NCBI GenBank assembly: GCA_029216955.1
Contig: JANAVB010044018.1
Span: forward strand, 2,382,359-2,446,358
DNA: 64,000 nt
Source: Iris pallida
Lineage: Eukaryota; Streptophyta; Magnoliopsida; Asparagales; Iridaceae
Direction: 5' to 3'
Part shown: positions 1-10,292 of the stretch, in pieces
Position numbering within the stretch: the first letter of the stretch is position 1
How the letters are laid out: the number at the start of each line of letters is the position of its first letter
Program-made: the position numbers and the translations under genes
Notes under the pieces: generated by a model
What the model was told of the DNA's origin: nothing
The model's input: only the letters and a program-made list of their open reading frames with translations
The model's database searches: none

Positions 1-537
1 TCCACCTAAAGGATCTTGAAGAGGGTCAAGTCTACTTTCCAGAAAATCTTACGGATCGAAAATCGGTGCTACGAGTAAAAAGCTACGTCGTAGGAAAGTA
101 GGGTACCTTGAGTGGAAAACTGCTCCGTGGGTGACGCGGGGTTGACTTCCGATGCTTCGTTCGTCGCGCACAAAGCTCCGTCGCTAGTGAAACGAATTCG
201 TAGGCGAAGAGGGTATGATCAGCCTCAACTTTCATTTTGGAAGATTAGGGTTTCGAGGCTTGTGGAAAAAGTTACATATATACCAAGTTGTTACAAAACC
301 TAATACTAATGGGTTTAAGCTTTATGGGATCCACGATTTGGTTTCGTTTTGGGTGTACTTGCTGCGTACAGCAGCAAGTTAATTAGGGGACGGGACCCGC
401 CCACATGGAGTAGGGGGTTAAGTTGTATATATATTTTTTTGTTTTTGTTTTTCTTTCTTTTTTCTTTTCTTTTCCTTTCTTTAAACACAGTGGTCGGTCC
501 CCTCTCCCTTGGGCCGACCACCACTGTATGTTTTTTT

Positions 538-540
<3 letters not shown>
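1..540. other. Unassigned DNA, possibly an LTR remnant
   Basis: I cannot assign this stretch. It has no ORF with a recognisable protein. A pyrimidine-rich run (about 430-485) leads into a short hairpin at 488-526 and then a (TA)n tract. The texture (TATA-like stretch near 270-285, G+C-rich patches and 'agggtttcg'-type words) resembles the LTRs later in the window, but I could not align it to any of them. Confidence 0.3.
488..526. repeat. Short hairpin next to a (TA)n tract
   Basis: The left arm CAGTGG-TCGG and right arm CCGACCACCACTG are inverted copies with a few extra bases in the right arm. They enclose about 12 bases. A T-run and a (TA)n tract follow directly. It could be a small MITE remnant or a hairpin in an untranslated region. 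Confidence 0.5.

Positions 541-592
<52 letters not shown>
541..592. repeat. (TA)n microsatellite
   Basis: Uninterrupted TA dinucleotide run of 52 bases. Confidence 0.97.
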
Positions 593-594
<2 letters not shown>

Positions 595-705
595 GCATAT
601 AATCCCATAAAATTCTAATAAATTGTAATTAAGTAATAAAAATCTTTATAATAATCATAGACTATATTTAGTTGCACTTCAAATATCGAGCACACAATCA
701 CACAC

Positions 706-789
<84 letters not shown>

Positions 790-874
790 AATACACCCAT
801 ATATACCAACTAACTCTTTAATGCCAAATAATATATTAAAAATAATTTTTAAATCACTAAAATAATTAGAAAAT
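593..874. repeat. AT-rich spacer with a second (TA)n tract
   Basis: AT-rich DNA containing an uninterrupted (TA)n run at 709-787. Nothing coding is recognisable. The copia-1 homology ends at its right border, where the protease reading runs out. Confidence 0.7.
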
Positions 875-879
875 CTTGG

Positions 880-1560
880 GGGCTTACACCAGTCATATGC
901 TGCGAACATCCGCTATCGAGGATCCACTTGCTTTTAGCATGAGAGGGTTGAGGGTCTACCTACAAAACAAGTAGATGAATCATTTGGTACCCATTTACTG
1001 AAGGGTCCATATTGATTAGTCTTAGATCTCCAAATCAGTGAGTGATTGTCAACAAACTTTCTTGCTGGACAATACTGTGATATGCGCCCATGAGTACCAC
1101 AGTACGTGCAAGTAAGTTTTGAAAATGTGTTAGTTGATTTTATGTTGACATGCATATGTGGTTTCTTTGAAAACCTATATGTGAAAGCATGGTGATATTC
1201 ATGTTTCTTATGTGCTTTCTGTATTTTAGTCCTCTTAGGTGTATGCTTAGCATTAGGACTAAATTTAGGCTGTGTCAAAGGTATAGCCTGTTTGCCTATC
1301 TTGATTTCTAACATTTTAGAAACTGCATAAGACTCTTCATATTTAGCGGTCATATCAATGAGTCTTTGCTATGTGACTATGTTCTTCTTCTTCTGTATGT
1401 CTTATAACTCTTGTATCTTTACATAGTCTCTTTCTTTCTTTTCAATTTTGAGAATAGCCTCATGATAGTCTACTTTAAGCTTGGCTATCTTATCCGTGTT
1501 ACCAGTAGTAGACGTATCTCTAATATCTTCAATGATATTTGACAGTCTAGCTACTTTGGT
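880..1560 (-). pseudogene. copia-1 gag C-terminus and start of protease
   Basis: Continues the gag reading with several stops. The open part is 1353-934. It contains a second zinc knuckle, CTYCGTHGRISQYC, in which the canonical His of CX2CX4HX4C is replaced by Arg; the copia-2 copy keeps His at that place. In another frame at about 925-885 the aspartic protease signature LDSGCSQHMTG is readable, with the catalytic Asp-Ser-Gly intact. Homology ends a few codons later. A Lys-rich stretch lies between the two knuckle regions. This is a broken remnant that cannot make a functional protease. Confidence 0.8.
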
Positions 1561-1563
1561 TGT

Positions 1564-2766
1564 TCATGCCTTAACCTCTTTTCGAGATTGCTTATACTTG
1601 TCAAACACATTTATGTGTTCTTCAAGTAGTTTCCTGAAGGCATTTTCTAACCCATCGAAAGTAAAATCATCAAACAAAGGATTCGAGGATACCTTATCAA
1701 AAGCCATAAGACCGACATTTGCAGTGCTGCAGGGTCTATCTTCTTCCTCTGATTCATTAGTATCACTTTCATGCCAGATACTTGTATTTGCATACTTTCG
1801 ACCTGTTGTTGTTCTTCGGCTTGATCTTGATCTATCATATGGACTGCTTTCCTTTGGAGTTGGGCAGTCCTTTTTCATATGCCCTAACTTCTTGCATCCA
1901 AAGCAGATTGTTTCTTCTTTATTGCTTTTTTGGACATCTTTCTTCTTTCTATTTGATTTCTCAAACTTTAAGAATTTTCTGAAATTCTTCACTAGCAGTG
2001 CTTGTTCATCAACACTAGATGATTCTGCATCAGAATCTTTGCATGTTGATATTCTTGCTTGAGCTTTGAAGGCGATTGATTTCTCTTTTGGAGTAGCTTC
2101 TTTAAACTTTTGCAGATCCAGCTCATGGGTCATTAGGTTGCCCATAAGTGTTTCCAGAGTCATGGTGGTGAGATCGTTTTCTTCAATAATTGTTGTTTCT
2201 TTTGGGTTCCAATTTTTGGTTAGAGCCTGTAGCACTTTTCTGATCTTCTCATGATTACTGTAATCCATACCAAGAGATTGCAAAGGATTAGTAATATCAA
2301 GGAAACGAGTGAACATCTGTGTAATTGACTCGTCGGGTTTTATTTTGAAAGATTCATATTCTTGTGTTAGTCTGCTAATTTTGGATTCCTTCACTTTGGA
2401 AGTACCTTCATGAGTTACCTCAAGAATTTTCCAAATCTCATGAGACATCTTAAAGGTTGAAACTCGATTGAACTCCGTCTTGTCAATTGCACAGAATAGT
2501 ACATTGATGGCATATTCATCTAGACTAGCCTTTGCTTTTTCTGCCTCTGTATATTATTCATGAGGCTTGTCTGTAAGTATGCCATCAACTACTGTAGGTG
2601 CCGGTTTCTTATAACCGTCAATAACTATAGACCAAAGATCAAAGTCAAAAGACTTTAAGAAGAATGTCATTCGTGTTTTCCAGTAAGTATAGTTTGTTCC
2701 ATCAAATAGTGGGGGTTTATTTGTGGATTGCCCTTCACCATTGAATATTGGTTTCACGGCTGCCAT
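1564..2766 (-). pseudogene. gag: copia-1 gag (UBN2-type capsid protein), one stop
   Basis: Gag forms the virus-like particle that packages element RNA. The N-terminus reads FDGTNYTYWKTRM, the usual start of plant copia gag. A UBN2-like helical region follows (motifs SHEIWKILE and LTQEYESFKI). Then comes a zinc knuckle, CFGCKKLGHMKKDC, which is a correct CX2CX4HX4C. One in-frame TAA at 2554-2556 splits the frame near residue 70; otherwise 2766-1564 is continuous. The start ATG at 2766 lies about 40 bases inside the primer site, as expected for gag. The plus-strand ORF at 1481-2062 is a shadow. Confidence 0.88.
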
Positions 2767-2803
2767 ATATACTCTCTGAGGTTGTTATATTAGAATATAA
2801 CCT

Positions 2804-2815
2804 CCTCTGATACCA
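2804..2815 (-). promoter_or_regulatory. copia-1 primer binding site (initiator-Met tRNA)
   Basis: On the minus strand the sequence is TGGTATCAGAGG, complementary to the 3' end of plant initiator methionine tRNA, the usual copia primer. It lies 2 bases inside the 5' LTR end (TGTAGG... on the plus strand at 2818). Confidence 0.92.
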
Positions 2816-2817
2816 AT

Positions 2818-3849
2818 TGTAGGACCGTTGAGCACCTCTAGAGGGGGTGAATAGAGTGAGTACGAGTGCAGCAGAAAATAATCACCAATTATAAATTAAA
2901 AAGCAGATAACTATGGCAGTGAATAAAGAGACAGTAAATAAAATGTAGCAAGAGATCAGCGAATCAAACTCAGTGGACACCATAATATAAACTGGTTTCC
3001 CTCTTAGAGGACTAATCCAGTCACAGGTACTCTTGCCTGCTGTTAATCTACTATTCACAAGCTAATTGATAGCTTGTAGTCTCTTTACAACACCGTGCTT
3101 GGTGACAAGTGCACGATCGACTTCACAACACCGTGCTTGGCGACGAGCAAACGACTGGCTCCAAAAATAGAAATGTGTTCTGAACTTCAACGACCTCTTT
3201 ACAACTCTGACAACCAAAGACTCTAAAACAAATAGATGTTGTTGGCTTTGGCTAAGAGATGTATAGGTGGAGTGTGAAAGCTTTAGATCAATAAAAACAC
3301 TATTGGATATAGATAGAGAGAAAAGAAGATAAGTTCATGAGTGATTTGAAATGAGAAATTCTCTTCTATTTATAGGTGTTTTTGAGGACCGAACTCGAAC
3401 AGAGTTCAGATGTAAAGATTTCACAAACGAACGTTGCATGCAGATTTGGAGACAACAAACATTTGAATTTGAACTGACCGAACTCGGTCCGAACTCGGCT
3501 AGAGTTTTGTCTAAGTTCATCCAGTACTTAGAAGAATATTTGGTCCAATTCTGTTTGCATAGGATATGTAATATTTTTGGTATAAGGAATTTTGATGGAT
3601 AGGCAGGCTTTTTAGATAAGTGGAATGTAGATAACCTAAGCCAGTAATACCCAGTCGATTTTACAATTTGTATCCTAGACTCAATAAAGATAAAAATACA
3701 CAATAAATTGTAAAATGACTCAGACCGATTCCAATACATGAACGCTTAGAAATGATGATTGAAATGCTTGCAGATGTTGTAGTACACTCTCGATATTGGT
3801 TTTACTTGACCTGAAAAGCTAGCAGCAGTTTGTATATTCTGTATATTGA
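2818..3849 (-). repeat. copia-1 5' LTR
   Basis: About 1 kb, beginning TGTAGGACCGTTGAG on the plus strand; this is the LTR 3' end for the minus-strand element. The copia-2 LTR at 18112 starts with a similar sequence, and both carry a minus-strand CTATAAATAG box (here 3375-3366). The outer end is not a clean TGTTGG terminus. The LTR runs straight into a truncated gypsy LTR at about 3850, so the last bases are uncertain. Confidence 0.8.
3366..3375 (-). promoter_or_regulatory. TATA box of the copia-1 LTR
   Basis: CTATAAATAG on the minus strand, placed in the LTR so that transcription would run leftward into gag. The same box lies at 18634-18625 in the copia-2 LTR. Confidence 0.7.
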
Positions 3850-4256
3850 TTTTCCCAAGCCGCCGACTTTTTTAAGGCAATCATTGCAAACCCTAAAGAT
3901 GACACCCCACTCCTATAAATAGCAAGGTGCCATTCCCTTGCAGAAGAGAGAGGACCCCCGGCTGGATACACAGAGAGAAAAAGGCTCGCATAGGAGAGTC
4001 TTTCCACACGCTCCGAGAGCATTTCTTTATCAGAGCCGAGGCTACGTCCGATCGTCCAAGGAGTAAGGCAGAGCTGCCGTCGCTTTCCCGAGCCTCTATC
4101 GTCACCCCCCAGAATCAAAACTAAACAATTGTACTTAGATTGCTGTACTTAGGTTTTCATTCCTAGGCTTTCTTTGTATGAGCGAGTTTGTATTGTGAAG
4201 TAAAAGTCCAGTCCTCCCATAAAACTATTCTGTTCTTTTATAATCAATGGCAAACA
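3850..4256 (+). repeat. G array LTR 1 (3' part only)
   Basis: Matches the last 400 bases of the LTRs at 10293 and 14865, starting at CCCAAGCCGCCGAC and ending ATGGCAAACA. It keeps the LTR TATA box TATAAATA at 3914-3921. The upstream U3 half is missing at the copia-1 junction. Confidence 0.88.
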
Positions 4257-5640
4257 CGATGGCGACTCTGCTGGGGACAAACTTCTCCACGGCTGAGAAG
4301 TCGGTGACACAATCGATTGCAGCCAAACTTGGCTCCACACAACAGAAGATGGTCGTCCGCTTCGACCAACAGGCGTTTGAAGAAATGCTCTCCTATGCGA
4401 GCGCTGGTCCGATCCAGAAGCAAGCCCGCACGAAGAAGGCTCGCAGGGAGTGGAGGCCCAAGTCATTTGCTTCTCCCCAAGCTCTGGACGAAGTACTCTC
4501 TGCTGTCCAAGACGGCAAGGGCTACTCTCATACGGCTCCACTTCAGGCCATAGAGGACTTTACTATCCCCAAGTCCGGCAAAGGAAAACACTACGATGCT
4601 GGACTTGCAGGAGCAAAGAGGGACTCTATGTGGTCCAGAAAGAAGCCGAACAAAGGCCCCGGCGGCATGCATGATGCTTATGCGGCCAAGACTGCCAGCC
4701 GCGTACAGAATGCCCATGCGGCCAAGACTTCCAGCCGCATGGAGTAGACTCATACGGACGAGACCTCCAGCCGTATAAAGAAGGCCTATACGGCCACGAA
4801 TGTCTGCCGCATGAAGACTGCTGATTCCAGCCGCATGGAGAAGGCCTATACGGCCACGACTGCCCCACGCATGAAGACTGCTGATTCCAGCCGCATATTA
4901 TCCACTCCACGCGGCTCGGGCTCTGTCTTCGACCGCCTCTCCTATAGCCCTGATCTTTCATGCTCTCAAGAAAATGTGTCTGACTCTCTGCAGCACCACA
5001 TAGACTCTTTCTACTATGTGCCCTCAGGCGCTAGAGTGAAGAAGTCTAGGGCAGCACGAGCTCGGAAAGCTCAGTCGGCTGTCCCAACCTTTGACCATCC
5101 GAGCGCTACGCTTACTGTTATGCGGGCCTTTGATGGGAAGTTATACAGAACCACTCGAGTCCAGGCCCCGACGGCAAACGGACAGAGTGGTTCCCAAAAG
5201 TCTCCCCACAACCAGGGAGCAAACGTGGTTTCTCGAGACCTATCTGACTTGCGTGACGTGATCCTTCACAAACGCAAGGAAAGAGAACGGTACTCGGTAT
5301 GCAAAGAGTCCTCCCACGGACATCACTGCACCCAAGTCATTATCAACTGCTGCTGCAACAACGCGGAAGTGCGAGAAGACAGGCAGTCCGTCTTCCAAAT
5401 ACTGCAACAACCAAGTTCAGAGGATTAGGTGCTTCCCGTCGTCTCCTGCAACTCTGTTCAGAGAATCCTCGCCAGCGAGAAAGGGAAGAAGATAAATATC
5501 TCCAGCCCGAAGATTTCAACTACTGTGACCAAGAAACTATCATCTAAGCGGTTGTCTACCACCGGAGTTTTCCAAGGTATTCGTTCGAAGATGAAATCTA
5601 CTACATTGGGAGATTCATCATCCACATCACTGTGGGTCGC
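4257..5640 (+). pseudogene. G internal 1: primer site, leader and gag-like remnant
   Basis: The primer site TGGCGACTCTGCTGGGGAC lies at 4260-4278, 3 bases after the LTR. It has the form used by Ogre/Tat elements, whose primer is thought to be tRNA-Arg. An open frame (4247-4747) starts inside the LTR and runs through the primer site, followed by a second (4811-5428) after a stop. Neither shows a recognisable gag zinc knuckle. Residues repeat as AAKT-SRM-type units because the DNA is a hairpin repeat (about 4670-4900). Internal 2 carries the same region with other stops. I regard this as a decayed gag or a non-coding leader. Confidence 0.6.
4670..4900. repeat. Tandem hairpin repeat with ATGCGGC/GCCGCAT stems
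   Basis: Successive units have ATGCGGC and its reverse complement GCCGCAT about 11-14 bases apart, for example at about 4715-4741. Variants read ATACGGC or GCCGTAT. The equivalent block in internal 2 is 12085-12306. Confidence 0.8.
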
Positions 5641-7817
5641 TGGAACTGGGGGTAGCATTCCTCCGAACATCCACAACAATCCGGTATTCCAAGGAGATGA
5701 TGGGGCCAAAACACCGATATACCGCCTGGAGAAGGAATGCCTCGCCCTGCTGTTCGCCATTCAGAAAACGCGACACTATGTCAAGGGACAAACCATACAT
5801 GTGATCTCACGAGTCAACCCCCTCAGGGTCCTCATGACCAAGCCAGGGGCACTCAGCTCTCGCCTCGCTACATGGGCGATATTGTTGTCTCCCTACCACA
5901 TGATCTTCGTCCCACAAAAGGCTACTAAAGGTCAAGCTCTGGCAGACTTTTTAGCAGTCCATCCAGGATCGGAGTCAACCAGGATATACGAAGAGATTCC
6001 AGATGAGGTTGTCGACTCACATGTGGCCTCTCATGATCCCATATGGCGAATGTTCTTCGACGGTGCTTCCAGAACTGGGCCTAAGGGCAACATCGTCGTT
6101 GGAGTCGGAGTGGTGCTGATTTCTCCCTCCGGGTTGGTGATCAATCGTGCTTATTCCCTCACGGAGCCTTGTTCAAACAATGTGGTCGAGTACAATGCTT
6201 TGGTCATTGGCCTCCGACTTACAAAGGAACTGGGGGGTAGAATACCTTGAAGCATACGTTGACTCGCAGTTAATCGTCAATCAGATCCGGGGTTCATATG
6301 AAGTCTGCCGTGAAGATATGATCCCCTATCACCAAACGGCGATCAGTATTATTTCATCGTTCGAAGGGTTCTTCATAGAACACGTTCCCAGACTCCAAAA
6401 TATCGAAGCCGATGCCTTAGCTAGCCTTGCCGCTTCCCTAGCGGTTTCGAACTATGCTCATCACTCGTTGGATGTGATAGGCCATGAACTGGTCTGTCCC
6501 AAGAATAACATTCAGTTTATGGCAAGTCATTCTGCTCAGACGGTTGACGAAACACCAGACTGGAGACAGCCATTCATGGACTTTGTAGTCTCTGGCATAT
6601 TGCCCAAAAACCCAAAGGAGGCCACCTCTATCAGAAGGCTTTCCCTCAGATTCTTCTACGATACAGAGATGAAAATGCTGTATCGACGATCCTACGATGG
6701 ATTACTGCTTCGGTGTCTATCAAATACAGAAGCCAAAGAAGTCGTACGCGAAGCTCTTGACGGTGTCTGCGGGGCCCATCAGCCTGGTCCGAAATTACAA
6801 GACCGTCTTTACCGGATGGCCTATTACTGGCCCACGATGGTAGCAGATGCGATAGACTATGCAAGAAAGTGCAAAGCCTGTCAAGTCCATGCAGATTTCA
6901 TCCATCAGTCGTCCGAGTTTCTACATCCGACAGTGGCGTCCTGGCCATTCGAATCATGGGGAATGGACATCATCGGTCCAATCACTCCACCTTCTTCTCG
7001 AGGACATCGCTTCATACTCGCAATCACAGATTACTTCTCCAAATGGGCGGAAGCTGTTCCGCTTACAAAAGTAAAGACTTCAAACGTGATCAGCTTCCTC
7101 AAGCATCACATCATCTATCGCTTTGGACTGCCCTGAAGGATCATCCACGATAATGGTCCGTAGTTCGCAAGCCATGCCTCCTATCAGTTCTGCGACAAAC
7201 ACCGAATCCAGAATGTTTCTTCAACGCCATACAATCTAGCAGCAAACGGGTTGGCAGAAGCATTCAACAAAACCATCATCAAGTTGCTCAAGAAGTTCAT
7301 TCCTTCTAACAAATGCGACTGGAATGAGAAGCTTGGTGAGTGCTTATGGGCATACCGTACTACATTCCGAATGGCCACCGGGAACACACCATTCTCCCTG
7401 GTATACGGAAGTGAGGCAGTTCTCCCATTCGAGACTCAAATCCCCTCACTCCGTGTCGCTCTCACCTATCGATTGACGACGGACGATAATTACCGTCGCC
7501 GGCTATAAGAGTTGGACGCCTTTTATGAAAAGCGCCTACTAGCTCAACAACGAATCGAGCTATACCAAGCACGCATCTCGAGAGCCTTCAACAAGAAGGT
7601 TAAGATCAGAACATTCCAAGTGGGTGATCTCGTTCTGGCAGTTCGGAGGCCGATGGTTATGACTCACAAAACCGTCGGCAAATTCTAGCCAAAGTGGGAA
7701 GGTCCATTTGTCATCGAGGCTGTGTTCTCCAACGGTGCTTACCACCTCGTAAAACAAAATGGAGACTTGCTCATGTTGCCCATCAGCGGCAAGTTCCTAA
7801 AGAAGTATTACGTCTGA
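5641..7817 (+). pseudogene. pol: G internal 1 pol remnant: RNase H, second RNase H, integrase
   Basis: RT is absent. The frame enters directly into a gypsy RNase H tail (LEKECLALLFAIQKTRHY, about 5730-5785, then ALADFLAVHP). The Tat-type second RNase H follows: MFFDGASR near 6050 (Asp), VVEYNALVIGL near 6185 (Glu), VDSQLIVNQI near 6260 (Asp), EADALASLA near 6410 (Asp). A G-run change near 6233 shifts the frame. Integrase has a zinc region ending CKACQ near 6875 and the catalytic triad residues WGMDIIGP, HDNGP and AEAFNKT, then a GKF-KWEGPF C-terminal motif. Four in-frame stops (7134, 7161, 7506, 7686) kill it. The first zinc His (EIH-type) reads EALDG here but EAHDG in internal 2. The end is TGA at 7815-7817. 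Confidence 0.88.
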
Positions 7818-9083
7818 AATGACATCCTCCACAGTGTTGAGTTACGTACCCTCTGGTACCGCTGAACTCACATCCCGACTACAAATCTTTCAGAATGAGG
7901 AGTTACATACCCGCAGGTACCGCCAAACTCACATTCTGATCCCAAATTTCCAGATTGTCGAGTTATGTACCCGCAGGTACCGCTGAACCTATAATCTTAT
8001 CACTACAGATGAATCTATATCGCATCTTTTAGGTAGTAAGTCATGTATAATCATACCTCTGAACTTTCTTCCTAAAAGAGGTCCATCTTTATGATCCAAT
8101 ACCCGCACTTTCAGTGCACAAAAAGGGTAACAAATCCATAAATTTCCCAAAACAACCACGTCGATGTTACCTCTGAGTTGTTTCACTTTCGCCAAAAATA
8201 AATCACCCCCTTGCATAGAACTTCTACGTCCTCATTACCTCTGAGTCGTTCTATGTACCCTTTCATGGAGCCCACTCCTGTCACGTCCTCATTACCTCTG
8301 AATAGGAAGGCTCCATCGAAGAAACCCTTATGCTTGCCACGTCCTCATTACCTCTGAGTAAGTATGTTGGTTCCCTTTCGACTTATTATTCGTACCCAAA
8401 ACCGGAGTACGCCAAGGATAATAGGCCCACAAATGTCCACTGTTGACCACAAATATCCTCTGCTGAGTCCACTCCTGCCACGTCCTCATTACTTCTGAGT
8501 AGGAAGACCTCGTGGTAAAACCCCCATACTTGCCACGTCCTCATTACCTCTGAGTAAGTATGTTGGTTTTCTCTCGTCTTATTATCCGTATTCTGAACTG
8601 GAGTACGGCAAGGATAATAGGCCCATAAATGTCCTCTGCTGACCACAAATGATGTACCAAATTTCCTGGTACATGCCCCTCATTTCTCACCATGCCATGG
8701 GAGCCCAGCTGCTCCATGGCATTCTTCCTCCCGATACCAGGAACGTCCATGACCACCTTACCGTGGAATCGTTCTAGGTATCCTAATCAATTTTGTTATC
8801 CATACCTAAAACCCAGGTATGCCAAGGGTAACAGGTCCACAACAAGTCTCCCATTGGGGCAACTACTACAAGCAAAGAATAGAACGAATGTTTTCTGTTC
8901 ATTCCAAATCAGTTACATTCACATGACTACATCTCATTAGCAATCCAGAAAAGTTCTCTATCATTTCATTCAGATAAGAAGGAAAAAGATTACATTGATG
9001 TCCAAAAGAAGTAAAACACAAACTACAGCTAAGGATGGACAGAAAGATCAAGACAAAAGACATTTATGGAGGGCCTAAGAATC
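7818..9083 (+). other. G internal 1: repeat-rich region after pol
   Basis: Non-coding on the plus strand. Three units of about 60 bases lie at 7835-7990, each with GAGTTA-GTACCC-GGTACCGC-AAC. From 8226 to 8570 the phrase CACGTCCTCATTACCTCTGAGT recurs about five times in near-identical form. A longer phrase with AAGGATAATAGGCCCA occurs near 8412 and 8610. From about 8870 to 9083 the minus strand looks like the 3' untranslated region of the antisense gene. Confidence 0.75.
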
Positions 9084-9826
9084 CTAGTTGCGGGGCCGCA
9101 TATACCAATCCCTCAACCATCTTTCATATGAAGGATCTACTTGAGCAAAATCCTCGTCCGCAGCAGGAGGGTCAGAACTCCCAATACTACCGCCATGAGA
9201 CTGGGGCTCCTCCTTTGCAGCAACTTCAATAGGCGCCAGCTCTCCTTTATGTACCTCCGTTTTTGGTATTACTTCCTGCTTAACCAGCGATGACTCTTGT
9301 TTGAAAGGAGGCAGCAGCTCTTCCTTCACAAAGATCTCAGCCTTCAGCAGGGATGCTGCAAGAATCAAAGATAGAAAGAAACAAAGTTAGAAGATGGCCA
9401 AAGCCTCATGTAGCCCAGTCCAGACGAACTTATGCGGTCCTGTTTGAGAGGGCTTCATGCGGCTCGATTAAAAGGGACTTATGCGGCTCCGTTCAAAGGG
9501 TCATTATATGGTTCAGTTTGTGAAGCATTTATGCGGCCACTAGACAACTCCCTTGCGGCTCGGACATGGGGTATACCCCCATACAGCTCGGACATGGGAC
9601 GTACATGTGGCCCATCCAATTTGAACAGTTCGACAAAAATGAGGAACGCATTAAAGGCTTGTGCATAAAGCATGCAACAGAGCCGTCTTTGTTTTAAAGT
9701 ATACGATCCGCCCAAACCCTTACCAGCAATGGGGGGATGAACGTCGGGGTGGACTTCAGGTGCCGGGGCTGACGAAAAAGCCACTCCCTTTCCCTTCGCC
9801 GCGGCTGTGGAAGCTTTGGGGGCCAT
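9084..9826 (-). CDS. Antisense, probably spliced two-exon gene inside the Tat element
   Basis: No family recognised. Seen: exon 1 is 9826-9724 (34 codons plus 1 base) with a strong start context (A at -3, G at +4). A donor GTAAGG lies at 9723-9718 and an acceptor TTGATTCTTGCAG ends at 9356. Exon 2 is 9355-9084, ending in a stop. The 368-base intron joins the frames exactly in phase, giving about 124 residues. The N-terminus is Ala/Lys/Pro-rich and begins MAPKAST. Exon 2 is Glu/Lys-rich and ends with an aromatic and basic tail (YERWLRDWY). A G-box and TATA lie upstream on the same strand. Known: some Tat-lineage elements carry extra ORFs, including antisense ones, between pol and the 3' LTR. 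Inferred: this is such an accessory gene. Internal 2 has lost this segment. Confidence 0.65.
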
Positions 9827-9921
9827 TGTCGATGATGATCGGAGAAGGAAAAACAGCAGCTTAGGGCAAGAGAAGAGGAAGACAAAAGAAAGCAAAGAAT
9901 TTTCTGTCCTAAAAGTACCCC

Positions 9922-9951
9922 TATTTATAGGCAGACATAGGGGGCACGTGG
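9922..9951 (-). promoter_or_regulatory. G-box and TATA box of the antisense gene
   Basis: On the minus strand CACGTG (9951-9946) is followed by CTATAAATAG (9931-9922), about 96 bases before the ATG at 9826. That spacing fits a plant promoter with a 5' leader of roughly 65-70 bases. The leader is C/T-rich, as in many plant 5' UTRs. Confidence 0.65.
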
Positions 9952-10281
9952 ACCGATAACCGCTTTGGGTCGTGTGCTGCAGGCAAAATCGACTCCTCGA
10001 ATTTTGTCCCCTCTCATAAAGAAGATTCACCCAGGGTATAAAATCCATATATTTAGTGAACCAACTCTTGGGATTCCTCCAAAAAATGGCTCTAAAACGA
10101 ATTAAGGGCAATTAATGAGACGCACGCGTGGCAGGGAGCCCATGCGGCTAGGGAGTCTATGCGGCCAGACAGGCCATGCGGCCAAGAAGTCCATGCGGCC
10201 TGAACATCCTATGTAGCCAGCAGAGCTCATATAGCCATGCTTCTTATTCAAAGTATTTCAATTTTTCAAATTGACAACTTT
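9952..10281 (+). other. G internal 1 end, with ATGCGGC repeats
   Basis: Non-coding approach to the polypurine tract. From 10140 to 10225 ATGCGGCT/C words recur (CATGCGGCTA, TATGCGGCCA, CATGCGGCCA, CATGCGGCCT). The same words recur in the adjoining LTR and on the far side at 9430-9610. Confidence 0.75.
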
Positions 10282-10292
10282 GAAGGGGGTCT
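10282..10292 (+). promoter_or_regulatory. Polypurine tract before LTR 2
   Basis: GAAGGGGGTCT directly before TGTAGAAGC. The identical arrangement at 14854-14864 precedes LTR 3, so this is the plus-strand priming site. Confidence 0.85.

Larger units (their letters stand above)
875..3849 (-). mobile_element. copia-1: truncated Ty1/copia LTR retrotransposon
   Basis: Reading on the minus strand, the order is 5' LTR (3849-2818), primer site (2815-2804), gag (2766-1564), gag tail with a second zinc knuckle, and the first residues of protease (to about 880). Integrase, RT, RNase H and the 3' LTR are missing, so the element is cut at its left end. Its right end abuts a truncated gypsy LTR at about 3850. 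The gag type (long gag with two zinc knuckles just before protease, LTR about 1 kb) suggests the SIRE/Maximus side of copia. That lineage call is inference. Confidence 0.85.

Noticed and set aside
615..909. Tyr/Ile-repeat frames over (TA)n, as also at 35331-35903, 48171-48611, 56194-56743 and 56949-57160
   Set aside because: TA repeats read as (YI)n in any genome; there is no sign of selection.
1481..2062. 193-codon plus-strand frame
   Set aside because: It is the complement of the copia-1 gag frame, which has a zinc knuckle and UBN2 wording on the minus strand.
4149..4541. 130-codon minus-strand frame in the gypsy leader (and its twin at 11596-12024)
   Set aside because: No promoter, splice signals or family signature; it mirrors the plus-strand leader, and its twin has drifted freely.
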